Origin: a virus
Length of the DNA stretch: 25,241 nt
Reading direction: 5' to 3' (one strand)
Virus record (IMG/VR): IMGVR_UViG_3300029952_000118
Span: 1-25,241 of that record
Shown: piece by piece, positions 6,336 to 14,040 of the stretch
Position numbering within the stretch: the first letter of the stretch is position 1
Layout of the letters: each line of letters starts with the position of its first letter
The notes under the pieces: generated by a model
Seen by the model: only the letters and a program-made list of their open reading frames with translations
Databases searched by the model: none
What the model was told of the DNA's origin: nothing
Program-made: the position numbers and the translations under genes

Positions 6336-6433
6336 TTCTGCAGGTGCATCATTATCCTGGTCATGATCATCTTCGAGCTGATGAACATGGCCGTAGAGTA
6401 TTTTAATTTTTGCCCGGAGGTGTGCAGCCGGGC

Positions 6434-7891
6434 TTAGGCGAAAAAATCTTTTAACTTTTTATCGAGTATGGCAGATATGGCTTCCCCAAAATCATTATAA
6501 TTTGGTCTGCGCATTCTTTGCTCTCCAATAGATTTCAGTAAAGCAACTTCATCATCCGATAAATTAATTCCGTCCTGACCTTTGGGGTTTGCCGGAGCCG
6601 GTGCTTTAAGGACTTCATCTGTCGGGGATGGTTCAGGGATATTATATGTGTCATAAAAATAGTCCGTAGATATACGTAAACCAGCGGCGGATAGGGCGGT
6701 GTCGATTTCTATTTTAGCAATCGCATAATCAATATCAATTTCCGATTTGATATTAAATCGGCCACCTTCCACAACTGGCAGGCCATATGAGGCTAATATT
6801 TTTATAAAGTGTGGGTCGTTGAGATGCGCCTCAAGATAACGGAGATCGGCTTTAAGGAGTTCTTTTTGTTGAGCAGAATGTGTTTTGCTTTTTGAGCCGG
6901 TGCCTGTGGATGAATTGGTGGTAGTTTCGGTATTTCCCAATATGATAATGGATAAGTTCTGATCCATTGCCTTTACAAAAGTATCCTGGAGGCCCCCGGT
7001 GGCGTTGGCCGTCTTGCCATCAATGATTTCTACCTCCGCTGTGTTGGGTATCAATATAGCAGTGACATTGCCATCCTGATCAACCATTTTAGTGAGCCTT
7101 GCTTCCGAGTCTGGGTCGTTTGGGTCGTATTTAATGACGCGGATAGGCATGCCGAATATCTCAATGAAGTTTGCCCAGTCGGCGATGGCTTCACGTTTAT
7201 ATATAAGGTACTGGCAGCACTGGTTCAGGTAGCCAAGGTCTTCCGGCTCTCCGACAATCCACACATTGTCGAGCTTAGTATAGTCAAAACCTTCGGACTG
7301 ATCATTTTGCTCTATGCTGATGATTTGCGTTTTAGGCTTAATGTGTTTTCGGGGTATCACGCGAAAGTTTACTTTAAGCCCAGGAAGAAATTCAAAACCG
7401 GATATACCCCATTCCTGGGCTTCCATTATGGTGCGCTTAAGTATGTTACACTCATTACTACCAAGGAATTCCTGCATATCTTCTACTTCCTGTCCGTCTG
7501 GTCCCAAGTAATCAATCATCTGGTTTATTACAGATAATATGCGTTTGTTTTTAACGCCGGTGTAATGGCCATCGAGTGAGAGATGGGTGTATATGTCATA
7601 TAGGCGTGTACGGTTAGGCCAAGGGCGCATTTCTGCCGCCCTGAGGGCTTCGAGGTAGTTGTTGATACCTATTTGTGTGCGTATAGGGCTACGGACATAG
7701 ATATCATTCAGGATGACTTCTACGTTGCCGCCAACTATAGGCTCATTTTTATAGACAGTAGAGTTGTTATGACCGAAGGGCTGATTAACGAGAACGTCTT
7801 TAGACTCGGTAATGGCAAGGCCGGCAGGTTTTGCTGCTGCATTTTTTTTATAGGTCTTTTTCGTTTCTGGTTTTTTCTTTGCTGTAGCCAT
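6434..7891 (-). CDS. Portal protein, Mu gp29-like (DUF935)
   Basis: A 485-aa protein that forms the dodecameric DNA-entry portal at one head vertex. Diagnostic DUF935 features: a central WANFIEIFGMPIRVIKYDPND (about 238-258); then GNTETTTNSSTGTGSKSKTH, in the position of the family's low-complexity loop; KADLRYLEAHLNDPHF; and the late SYGLPVVEGGRFNIKSEID. The N-terminal 25 residues are Lys/Ala-rich and probably disordered. The length is in the usual 450-550 range. It is flanked by the DUF1320 protein (2-nt gap) and the gpF-like gene, the canonical Mu order gp36-gp29-gpF being locally rearranged. Confidence 0.9.
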   Translation of the reverse strand: MATAKKKPETKKTYKKNAAAKPAGLAITESKDVLVNQPFGHNNSTVYKNEPIVGGNVEVILNDIYVRSPIRTQIGINNYLEALRAAEMRPWPNRTRLYDIYTHLSLDGHYTGVKNKRILSVINQMIDYLGPDGQEVEDMQEFLGSNECNILKRTIMEAQEWGISGFEFLPGLKVNFRVIPRKHIKPKTQIISIEQNDQSEGFDYTKLDNVWIVGEPEDLGYLNQCCQYLIYKREAIADWANFIEIFGMPIRVIKYDPNDPDSEARLTKMVDQDGNVTAILIPNTAEVEIIDGKTANATGGLQDTFVKAMDQNLSIIILGNTETTTNSSTGTGSKSKTHSAQQKELLKADLRYLEAHLNDPHFIKILASYGLPVVEGGRFNIKSEIDIDYAIAKIEIDTALSAAGLRISTDYFYDTYNIPEPSPTDEVLKAPAPANPKGQDGINLSDDEVALLKSIGEQRMRRPNYNDFGEAISAILDKKLKDFFA

Positions 7892-7893
7892 GA

Positions 7894-8349
7894 CTAAAAA
7901 TTGTTTGAACGTTTAGGACGTGCTTTTATTTGAACCGGGTTTCCTTTGGTAGCATTCGTATTTATGGTATTCAGGTCAAGAAGTGGCCAGTTTTGGGGCA
8001 CTTGTTTGAGCTGCTGTATGCGAGTGAGGGTGTGTATAGCATCTTCCTGATTTGTGCGGATAAGAGACAGGTCAATGCCTACGTTTGCGAGTTGCACAAT
8101 ATTCCAGCAGGCAATGTGTGCACAGAGTTTATTTAAAAACTGATCTGCGGGCATTGTGGCGGCTGTATCAGCTACGGGATCACCGAACATGGCCACTATA
8201 TCAAAGCGCCCTAAGAATGTCTTTACTTCGCTTATCGCGGACGCAATTGCATCGTTGACAATGGTAGCATTACTGCGGGTTATCGCAGTGATTTTTTCAG
8301 GGTATATATAGTTTTCAAGGTCTGCGAGTGCAATTATTGGCGTGTACAT
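7894..8349 (-). CDS. DUF1320 family protein (Mu gp36-like)
   Basis: A 151-aa protein. The N-terminal YIYPEKITAITRSNATIVNDAIASAISEVKTFLGRFDIVAMFGD follows the DUF1320 pattern of a leading helix, an AIxxAxxEVxxxLxxRYD-like helix, then a mid-protein helix of the form LCAHIACWNIVQLANVGID, and later DAIHTLTRIQQ. Such proteins are predicted head-tail connector subunits in Mu-like phages. The C-terminal 35 residues (NTNATKGNPVQIKARPKRSNNF) look flexible. It is placed directly upstream of the portal in the same operon. Confidence 0.8.
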   Translation of the reverse strand: MYTPIIALADLENYIYPEKITAITRSNATIVNDAIASAISEVKTFLGRFDIVAMFGDPVADTAATMPADQFLNKLCAHIACWNIVQLANVGIDLSLIRTNQEDAIHTLTRIQQLKQVPQNWPLLDLNTINTNATKGNPVQIKARPKRSNNF

Positions 8350-8352
8350 ATT

Positions 8353-8553
8353 TTATGCGTTTGGCGTTATTGTATACACTCCTGATACATATGTCAGGGT
8401 GAGATTATTGGTGGTGCACCAGGACTGGAGGTCGGCGGCGCAGCAGAGGGGGGGCTGATTGTCGAAATCATCAACGAAGAGATCGCAGAGCTGCTGGTCT
8501 GTTACGGTTACTGTTTGCCCTTCCAGGGCTTTCCTGATATCAGCGTAGTGCAT
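8353..8553 (-). CDS. Small protein of unknown function between TerL and the gp36-like gene
   Basis: A 66-aa protein with a helical N-terminus (YADIRKALEGQTV), an acidic middle, a Cys-containing segment (PPLCCAADLQSWC, residues 34-46) and a beta-like end (LTLTYVSGVYTI). It lies 2-3 nt from both neighbours, so it is cotranslated with the packaging genes. I do not recognise a family. The position suggests a small head or connector accessory protein. Confidence 0.6.
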   Translation of the reverse strand: MHYADIRKALEGQTVTVTDQQLCDLFVDDFDNQPPLCCAADLQSWCTTNNLTLTYVSGVYTITPNA

Positions 8554-8555
8554 TA

Positions 8556-10154
8556 TTAGAATGTTTTGTTGGGGTTACGTCTATGTTTAACCATTTTGAC
8601 CATAGCAGTGGCTTTAATGGCTTCTTTGTTGTTGATCATCCATATAGCACCTTCTACCGCATCAGGACCGTCATCATGCGCACGGCCACCGGGACCGAAG
8701 GCAATAAACTGATCGTACAGGTTTTTCATGCTGATATTGGAGCGCTCATCTTCATTGAGGTATAGTTTGCCGTTCCGGTTGAGGGGTTCAAGCAGGGATT
8801 CTATACGGACGAACTTATCGGGCTTGCTACGCTGATCACCGGTGATGGGGACTGCTTTGCCCCGTTTGCGCGACTCCTTGTTAAATTCGGCATAGAAGAT
8901 ATCCTGCATAAAGACAAGCTCCATGAAGTAATAACATGCATGCTGGCCAACGAAGTCCATGATCTGATAATGCCAATCGACCATAGTAGCTGTGCCTGTC
9001 TGCTCTACAAATGCCTTGATCACATGAAATTCATCTTTCCACTTGCCGACCAGTACTGTGGCCTTAAAGTCGTTTTTCTTAGACTCCTTATACGACGGGT
9101 CCGTGTAGCATACCAATAAGGAATACTCCTTGAGTTGCCTGGCGGGCTTGTATGCCATTTCTTTAAACACGGACCCTTCGTATATTGGATTATTGTAGTA
9201 TTCTTTCTGCACTGCGAAGTAGCTCTTCTGGCTGAGCACACGGTCAATGCGCTCTTCGGAGTTCTTTTGCGGCCATGTTGATTTACCATCTTTATCACGG
9301 ATGTTTACAACATCCACATGATCAGCGAAACCGCAGGCGCGAACTACGCAGCAATCAAGAGCGATCTTGTTACCGCAAAAAATAATGGTTGTATCCTGGG
9401 ATATGGAACGGGTTGAGATCAGGGCTTCATCTAGCCATGCCCAGCGCGCTTTTATGATCTCCTGATTGCGGCAGTCCTCATCCGTATCGATATCATCTAC
9501 GAGCAGCACATCAGGTCGTATCTCTTCATTACGGGAACCGCGTGGGGATTGCCCAGCGCCGAGGGCGCGAAATGCTATGCCGCTGCGTGTGATAAATTCT
9601 TTGTCGGTCCAGTCTCCGGAGTTTTCCTGTATGCCGTAATCGTTCTTAATGCGCTCATTGGACTCCATATTTGCTTTGTATGGGAGCAAGAGGCGCTGTG
9701 CATTTTCAGAGGAGTTACTTACTAGAAGGACGTTACGTTTGCGCTGACGGACAAACGGCGGTAATTTTTGTTTTGCATCTTTAGGTATTGCTTCGTTGTG
9801 GACAAGATGGCCTACCAGTGTGATATAGAATGTGGTCATCATTGTGCGCGTGGACTTCGCAAGCTCACGGCTCCACATGATCACTTCGTACCATTCGGGG
9901 TTGTCTATTATCCGCTTTGAAGCTGCAATATGGAATGGTGCCGGTGGTATCGGTTGGCCATTGGGTTTGGATGTGTATTTCGGAAAGTAGTATTTATACC
10001 ATTCCTCCGGGTCGGCTTCGAGCCGAGATATGCGGGCACGCTTATCCTTTGAGGTCTCAGATAAATCGACGGGAGTACTGGCAGCAATATTTTTGGTATA
10101 CTGTTCCCAGGTTTCAACCTTGCGCTTATCTATGGAGGATAATGTGGTATTCAT
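8556..10154 (-). CDS. terL: Terminase large subunit (Mu gp28-like)
   Basis: A 532-aa packaging motor and nuclease. In order: a YYFPKYTS...PAPFH adenine/Q-motif-like region (56-75); a degenerate Walker A (WSRELAKSTRT, 94-104), the usual R-x-x-x-K-S/T form of TerL; Walker B VLLVDDIDTDED at 216-227; a coupling-motif-like TTIIFCGN (255-262); a C-terminal RNase H-type nuclease beginning CYTDPSYKES with Asp352, then Asp362; and a late HDDGPDAVEGA (493-503) supplying the last acidic ligand. Length and motifs are complete. It follows the small-terminase gene by one base and drives the leftward operon. Confidence 0.9.
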   Translation of the reverse strand: MNTTLSSIDKRKVETWEQYTKNIAASTPVDLSETSKDKRARISRLEADPEEWYKYYFPKYTSKPNGQPIPPAPFHIAASKRIIDNPEWYEVIMWSRELAKSTRTMMTTFYITLVGHLVHNEAIPKDAKQKLPPFVRQRKRNVLLVSNSSENAQRLLLPYKANMESNERIKNDYGIQENSGDWTDKEFITRSGIAFRALGAGQSPRGSRNEEIRPDVLLVDDIDTDEDCRNQEIIKARWAWLDEALISTRSISQDTTIIFCGNKIALDCCVVRACGFADHVDVVNIRDKDGKSTWPQKNSEERIDRVLSQKSYFAVQKEYYNNPIYEGSVFKEMAYKPARQLKEYSLLVCYTDPSYKESKKNDFKATVLVGKWKDEFHVIKAFVEQTGTATMVDWHYQIMDFVGQHACYYFMELVFMQDIFYAEFNKESRKRGKAVPITGDQRSKPDKFVRIESLLEPLNRNGKLYLNEDERSNISMKNLYDQFIAFGPGGRAHDDGPDAVEGAIWMINNKEAIKATAMVKMVKHRRNPNKTF

Positions 10155-10155
10155 A

Positions 10156-10620
10156 CTAATTTTTAATGGTGCTTAAACGGTCTTTAATAAAGCGATCGGA
10201 CCAAATGTTGATGAGCTTGGATGCTTCGAAATCTTCTTTTTGCACGAATGATATAAGAGCAGTGAGGGCGTCAATCATTTCACCTATGCCTGTACTATTC
10301 TCCAGTTTCTTAATGGAGTTGGTAAGTTTGATAATGCGGTCTGCATCCGGCATTGTATTGGGGTCATTGTCCTGCAGGGATTTAACGCCCTCCTTATTGA
10401 GGAGGTCAAGCATTTCATATAGCATGTTAAGCTGCTCCTGCTTTGTTGATAGAAGGGTTTTGCGCATGCCGTCCCATTTGCCATCATTTACCCAGTTGGA
10501 CATGGTTTTTTCCGTGACACCGACTTTCAGGGCAATGTCCTTTTGAGTGTTATTGCCGCGTATGTAGAGTTCTTTGGCCCATTCCTTTTTCTGGTGCGTG
10601 AGCAGGTCTTGTTTCGCCAT
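10156..10620 (-). CDS. Probable terminase small subunit (HTH protein)
   Basis: A 154-aa protein with an N-terminal helix-turn-helix (KEWAKELYIRGNNTQKDIAL then KVGVTEKTMSNWVNDGKWDGM, residues 11-52). A long helical, coiled-coil-prone region follows (LLSTKQEQLNMLYEMLDLLN, about 56-115) and then a short C-terminal tail. This order, with HTH then oligomerisation helices, and the position directly before terL, are those of TerS proteins. It is the first gene of the leftward operon. The leader contains a GC-rich hairpin. Confidence 0.8.
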   Translation of the reverse strand: MAKQDLLTHQKKEWAKELYIRGNNTQKDIALKVGVTEKTMSNWVNDGKWDGMRKTLLSTKQEQLNMLYEMLDLLNKEGVKSLQDNDPNTMPDADRIIKLTNSIKKLENSTGIGEMIDALTALISFVQKEDFEASKLINIWSDRFIKDRLSTIKN

Positions 10621-10640
10621 AAAAAATGTTTTCCGCTTTG

Positions 10641-10659
10641 CCCCCGACGTTGTCGGGGG
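10641..10659 (-). other. GC-rich hairpin in the terS leader
   Basis: CCCCCGAC (10641-10648) and GTCGGGGG (10652-10659) form a perfect 8-bp stem with a 3-nt loop. It lies about 20 nt before the terS start codon on the - strand. It is not followed by a T tract in either direction within 10 nt, so it is more likely a leader structure than a terminator. Confidence 0.5.
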
Positions 10660-10711
10660 GCGCGTGTGGAAACAAAGTTCATTTTTCAGTGGCTTTTAAA
10701 TTGGGATAATA

Positions 10712-10744
10712 ACAATGACGGTGCGAATAATGCACCGTCATTGT
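10712..10744. promoter_or_regulatory. Perfect 13-bp inverted repeat, possible operator
   Basis: ACAATGACGGTGC (10712-10724) is repeated inverted as GCACCGTCATTGT (10732-10744) around a 7-nt GAATAAT spacer. It sits between divergent operons. With a centre near 10728 and a perfect dyad it could be an operator for a late regulator. As RNA it would be a strong hairpin, but no T tract follows on either strand. Confidence 0.5.
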
Positions 10745-10823
10745 GTTTGTGTCATGAACGGCTATAATGCTGTTTGGTAGCGTGTTTCAGGAGTTGCAAT
10801 TTTACGCTCATACCACAGGGAAT

Positions 10824-11822
10824 ATGGCATTAAAAGCGACAGGCAAAAAGTTTGTGATCAGCGACAGCAGCGTGAATGTGTATAACATGCGCATGATGAC
10901 GAGCGGTTATGATATGGCCGAGTATGCTAAAAACCCAATAGGTTATTACGGCCATAAACCTGATGATGGTGTGCTGCTGAGGTGGGAAGATATACACCTT
11001 GATGGTGACCAGGTGATTGCTTATCCGAGTGTGAACATGGACCATCCCCGGGGAGAGCGTACTTATAATGAGATCATTGATGGCCTACTGAACAGCGCGA
11101 GTGTAGGTAAGTTGTGTATCAAGGAATATCACCTGGAGGATAACGCTGCTGATCCTGAGAATCCGATCATCGTTGTTACTAACTGGTATAACAAGGAAAC
11201 CAGTGTTGTGGACAATCCTGCTAACCGCAATGCTATGAAGGCTGAGCTGTATGATGGGGAAGGCAATGAGATCAACCTAGACGAGCTTACTATTGATTTA
11301 AAAAATAAACTGAAGGATATGGCCAAAATAACGATTCCGGTAACGCCGGAACTTTTGTCATTGCTGAACCTTGGCGATGATGCGACTGCTGATGCAGTGA
11401 TAAAAGGCATACAAGGTTTGTCTGATGAAAACAAGACACTGACAACTAACCTGGAGAAGGCTAATACTGATATTGCTACTGAGCGTAAAAACACAGCAGC
11501 TGCACGTATAAAGACCATCCTGGATAAAGGTCTTGAGGACAAGAAGTTTAATGTAGCTACCCGTAACAAACTTGAAAAACAGTTTGCCGAGTTGCCTGAT
11601 CAACTTGAAGACCTGGTAAAGGACATGACGCCGATGCCTAGCGTAGTGGATGCGCTACAGCAGAATACTGACGGCCTGCCAAAGGAACTTGCCGATAAGA
11701 GCTATGACGATCTGCACCGGATGGGCAGACTGGCAGAAGTGCGTGACGGCTATCCCGAAGAGTATAAGAAGCTGTATAAGGCGAAACATGGCCGTGAACC
11801 AAAGGTGGAAAAAGCAAAGTAG
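10824..11822 (+). CDS. Prohead protease with C-terminal scaffold region
   Basis: A 332-aa protein from this start. The N-terminal protease part contains KFVISDSSVNVYNMRMMTSG, NPIGYYGHKP with a His at the usual catalytic position, DGLLNSASVGKL with the candidate nucleophilic Ser, and ETSVVDNPANRNA, the diagnostic E-x-S-x-V-D-x-P-A-N signature of phage capsid proteases. The C-terminal part from about residue 150 is charged and helical (KTLTTNLEKANTDIATERKN) and looks like a fused scaffold, as with Mu gpI/Z. The frame is open to an earlier ATG at 10767. I choose 10824 (MALKATGKKF) because the family starts just before this strand and because the TATAAT at 10763 would overlap the upstream start. 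Confidence 0.85.
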   Translation: MALKATGKKFVISDSSVNVYNMRMMTSGYDMAEYAKNPIGYYGHKPDDGVLLRWEDIHLDGDQVIAYPSVNMDHPRGERTYNEIIDGLLNSASVGKLCIKEYHLEDNAADPENPIIVVTNWYNKETSVVDNPANRNAMKAELYDGEGNEINLDELTIDLKNKLKDMAKITIPVTPELLSLLNLGDDATADAVIKGIQGLSDENKTLTTNLEKANTDIATERKNTAAARIKTILDKGLEDKKFNVATRNKLEKQFAELPDQLEDLVKDMTPMPSVVDALQQNTDGLPKELADKSYDDLHRMGRLAEVRDGYPEEYKKLYKAKHGREPKVEKAK

Positions 11823-11902
11823 GTGAAGGGTGCCAACGCCACCGGGGCTAAAGGGGAGCACAAAGCCAGGACAAAAAGTTTTAAAATCTAATAATTATAA
11901 CA

Positions 11903-13045
11903 ATGAAGAAAAATATCAGCGGAGTACAAGCACTCCTTTCGTTAGTGGCCTTTATGGTTCTTATGGGAACAGGGGCGCCGGTATTGCAGCACCAGTTCGG
12001 CGTACCGCCGTTGGTGACGTTTGCAGTGGCCATTTTAATAGTTGCGATCAGTGCGCTGAGCCGTGCGGTTCATGGCGGCGATACAAAAGGCACGCCGGTG
12101 ATGAATGCTGTGCAGGTAGAAAAATGGGTGGACTACATCATTGAGCGCCTGTGGAAAGATAATATGTTTCTTCAGAAAGCATGGAGCGATGATGATTTTG
12201 TGGTGAACAATAGCCTGGTGCATATACCACAGCCCGGTGCAGCACCAACGGTGATGAAAAATAATGCGACATATCCGCAGGTAGCTGTGCAAAGGACTGA
12301 TAGCGATATTACTTATTCGCTGGATGCCTACAGCACTGTGCCTACGCATGTGCCTGATATAGACCTGGAAACCATCAGCTATGATAAGGTAGCCAGCCTT
12401 ATCAATGACCACTTCGGATACCTAATAGAGGGTATGGCCGATGATATGATCCATAAATGGAGCAATGGCCTGAACGGCTCACTGGCCAGTGCCGGTGGCA
12501 GCGTGATCAATACGATAGGCGGCGCAACTACATCTACAGTAACCGGACAGACGGGTAACCGCCTGGCGCTGACATACCGCGAGCTGCAGCTGGCTCAAAA
12601 GGCACTGAATAAACAAAAGGTGCTGAAGACAGGCCGTTACTGCCTGCTGAGCAGCGAAATGCTGGACCAGTTCATCAACAGCCTTAATGGTACGCAGTAT
12701 AAAGACTTCTCCAGGACATATGATCCTATCACCGGTACGGTGGGTGAGTTTGCCGGATTTGGTATCATAGAGCGTGCAACAGTGGGTACTGTGCAGGCAG
12801 CGCTGAGCGCCGGTAACCTGGTAAGTAATGACTTCCTGACTGCAGCCGGAACAACCGATAATGAGTTTGCGCTTTGCTACCAGGAGAATACGGTGAGCCG
12901 TGCGATAGGTGAGCGGAAATTGTTCCAGCGCTTACAGGACCCATTGTATTATGGCGATATCTACAGTGCGCTGATCCGTATGGGTGGTGTGCGTAGAAGG
13001 GCTGATAATGCTGGTGTGATAGCGATAGTGCAGGCAGCTGCTTAA
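11903..13045 (+). CDS. Major capsid protein with hydrophobic N-terminal extension
   Basis: A 380-aa HK97-fold-type capsid protein. From about residue 68 it follows the pattern of Bacteroidota phage capsid proteins: VEKWVDYIIERLWKDNMFLQ, VHIPQPGAAP, NNATYPQVAVQRTDSD, YSTVPTHV, ISYDKVASLINDHF. The later core has LALTYRELQLAQKALNKQ, RYCLLSSEMLDQF and GEFAGFGIIERA. The first 60 residues are unusual: two hydrophobic segments (about 8-24 and 36-53) separated by APVLQHQFGVPP, looking like paired membrane helices. They may be a cleaved delta-domain-like leader, since the protease gene is directly upstream. The ATG has no Shine-Dalgarno site. A strong hairpin follows the gene. Confidence 0.85.
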   Translation: MKKNISGVQALLSLVAFMVLMGTGAPVLQHQFGVPPLVTFAVAILIVAISALSRAVHGGDTKGTPVMNAVQVEKWVDYIIERLWKDNMFLQKAWSDDDFVVNNSLVHIPQPGAAPTVMKNNATYPQVAVQRTDSDITYSLDAYSTVPTHVPDIDLETISYDKVASLINDHFGYLIEGMADDMIHKWSNGLNGSLASAGGSVINTIGGATTSTVTGQTGNRLALTYRELQLAQKALNKQKVLKTGRYCLLSSEMLDQFINSLNGTQYKDFSRTYDPITGTVGEFAGFGIIERATVGTVQAALSAGNLVSNDFLTAAGTTDNEFALCYQENTVSRAIGERKLFQRLQDPLYYGDIYSALIRMGGVRRRADNAGVIAIVQAAA

Positions 13046-13081
13046 TAGTTTAAACCGAGATAAAAGGATTTTTCATACGAT

Positions 13082-13118
13082 CCTATAGCCCGTAGCCTAA
13101 CCAGGCACGGGCTATAGG
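13082..13118 (+). other. Strong hairpin after the capsid gene
   Basis: CCTATAGCCCGT (13082-13093) pairs perfectly with ACGGGCTATAGG (13107-13118). An inner GCCT/AGGC stem closes an AACC loop. It lies 36 nt after the capsid stop. What follows is CGGCAAAAGAC, with no T tract, so this is an mRNA-stabilising or RNA-processing hairpin, or a weak terminator, between the capsid gene and the rest of the late operon. Confidence 0.65.
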
Positions 13119-13126
13119 CGGCAAAA

Positions 13127-13152
13127 GACAATAATATTTAAACGATCGTTTT
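13127..13152 (+). promoter_or_regulatory. SD-less AT-rich leader motif (copy 1)
   Basis: GACAATAATATTTAAACGATCGTTTT directly before the ATG at 13153. It shares the AACAAT/ATTTAAAC/TTTTATG layout with the leaders of 16924, 17429 and 20055. It includes the palindrome AACGATCGTT (13141-13150). Confidence 0.45.
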
Positions 13153-13677
13153 ATGAAGAAGATTATTTTGTTCGTTGCAATGGCTGCCTGTTTACTCACG
13201 GCTGGAACTAACGCCCAGGCGCAATATACCCCGAGCTGGGGCACGAATGGCCTACCGGGGTCTTATACAAAAGGTAGTTTTCCGGCCTTCTACACTCCGG
13301 TGGATACTTTCCCGAGCGGAAATGTGGCGTATAATGACAGCGTGTGGCTGTACCTGGGCAAGGGGTATACTACAGCTCCGGGTTTAAGTAACCTAAACAG
13401 TATCACCTTCCAAGCGGATATCCTGAAGGTAGCGGGAACGCCCACTGTGGTAGCTACGCTGTACGAAGCGGCTGACCTAAATGGTACTTACGGGCCTTTT
13501 TCGGGGCCGTCATATGGGAGTGCGGTGGTAGCTTATACGGTAGTGCCTACGAGCCTCACCGTGCCAAGTGTAATACAATATACGGTACAGGGTAACCCGG
13601 CAGTGAAATATTTATGGACGATCGTGCCGAGTGCATCGAGTAGCGTGGGTTGTGTGACCTCTGCGCTGATACGATAA
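13153..13677 (+). CDS. Exported beta-rich phage protein, candidate capsid decoration
   Basis: A 174-aa protein with a clear signal peptide (KKIILFVAMAACLLTAGTNA, then QAQ). The mature part is Gly/Ser/Thr-rich with alternating strands. It contains SVWLYLGKGY, TPTVVATLYEAADLNGTYGPF and a closing NPAVKYLWTIVPSAS.  The pattern VATLYxxxDxxG ... NPxxKYxW is seen in small beta-sandwich proteins encoded near Bacteroidota phage capsid genes. Its position directly after the major capsid gene suggests a head-decoration protein, but a signal peptide on such a protein is odd. No enzymatic motif is visible. It could alternatively be an envelope-exposed prophage product. Confidence 0.55.
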   Translation: MKKIILFVAMAACLLTAGTNAQAQYTPSWGTNGLPGSYTKGSFPAFYTPVDTFPSGNVAYNDSVWLYLGKGYTTAPGLSNLNSITFQADILKVAGTPTVVATLYEAADLNGTYGPFSGPSYGSAVVAYTVVPTSLTVPSVIQYTVQGNPAVKYLWTIVPSASSSVGCVTSALIR

Positions 13678-13725
13678 CACCTGGTAAGGATCGAGTAAGT
13701 ATTTATAACCTGTAAAATAGTAGCA

Positions 13726-14040
13726 GTGCATCATCAAATAGACCTGGGAAGCCAACATCATAAGAGTATACATGGGGCATTTTTGTTTATGGTATGCGTG
13801 GTATTGCATATCACTTGTGTGAAGTTTTCGGGGTTTCATTATGATCTGAGCGCTTTTACAAATCATTTTTCACTGGGAGACACGGTGAGTGTGCTGAGCG
13901 GTGTGGGAAGTATAGCAACGGCGGTGGTACTTGTAAACCACTATATACTGCGTAACAGGCTGCTGCGTAAGGAGATCAAGGATGGTAAGGGAAGTGATAC
14001 GGATAAGGAAAAAGACCAGGAAAAGGAGGACGGCAAATGA
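13726..14040 (+). CDS. Small membrane protein, holin candidate
   Basis: A 104-aa protein with two hydrophobic segments (about residues 17-33, GAFLFMVCVVLHITCV, and about 52-72, TVSVLSGVGSIATAVVLVNHY). The C-terminus is very charged (KEIKDGKGSDTDKEKDQEKE). Two helices and a charged cytoplasmic tail are typical of class II holins. The gene opens a run of small membrane proteins leading to the endolysin and overlaps the next gene by 4 nt (ATGA). Function is inferred from topology and position only. Confidence 0.55.
   Translation: MHHQIDLGSQHHKSIHGAFLFMVCVVLHITCVKFSGFHYDLSAFTNHFSLGDTVSVLSGVGSIATAVVLVNHYILRNRLLRKEIKDGKGSDTDKEKDQEKEDGK

Larger units (their letters stand above)
10621..10823. promoter_or_regulatory. 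Divergent intergenic region between packaging and capsid operons
   Basis: This region separates the leftward terS start (10620) from the rightward protease/scaffold start (10824). It should hold both late promoters. It contains two perfect inverted repeats (10641-10659 and 10712-10744), listed separately. A TATAAT lies at 10763-10768. A TTTG pair about 20 nt apart nearby is loosely reminiscent of Bacteroidota promoter elements. No convincing full promoter can be read by eye on either strand. Confidence 0.5.

Noticed and set aside
10712-10744. Rho-independent terminator reading of the 13-bp dyad
   Set aside because: No T tract on either strand, and it lies between divergent genes where no transcript should end.
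11830-12144. 104-codon + strand frame overlapping the capsid gene start
   Set aside because: It runs through the capsid N-terminus in another frame, and its Arg/Gly/Cys-rich product shows no pattern. The capsid frame is clearly the coding one.
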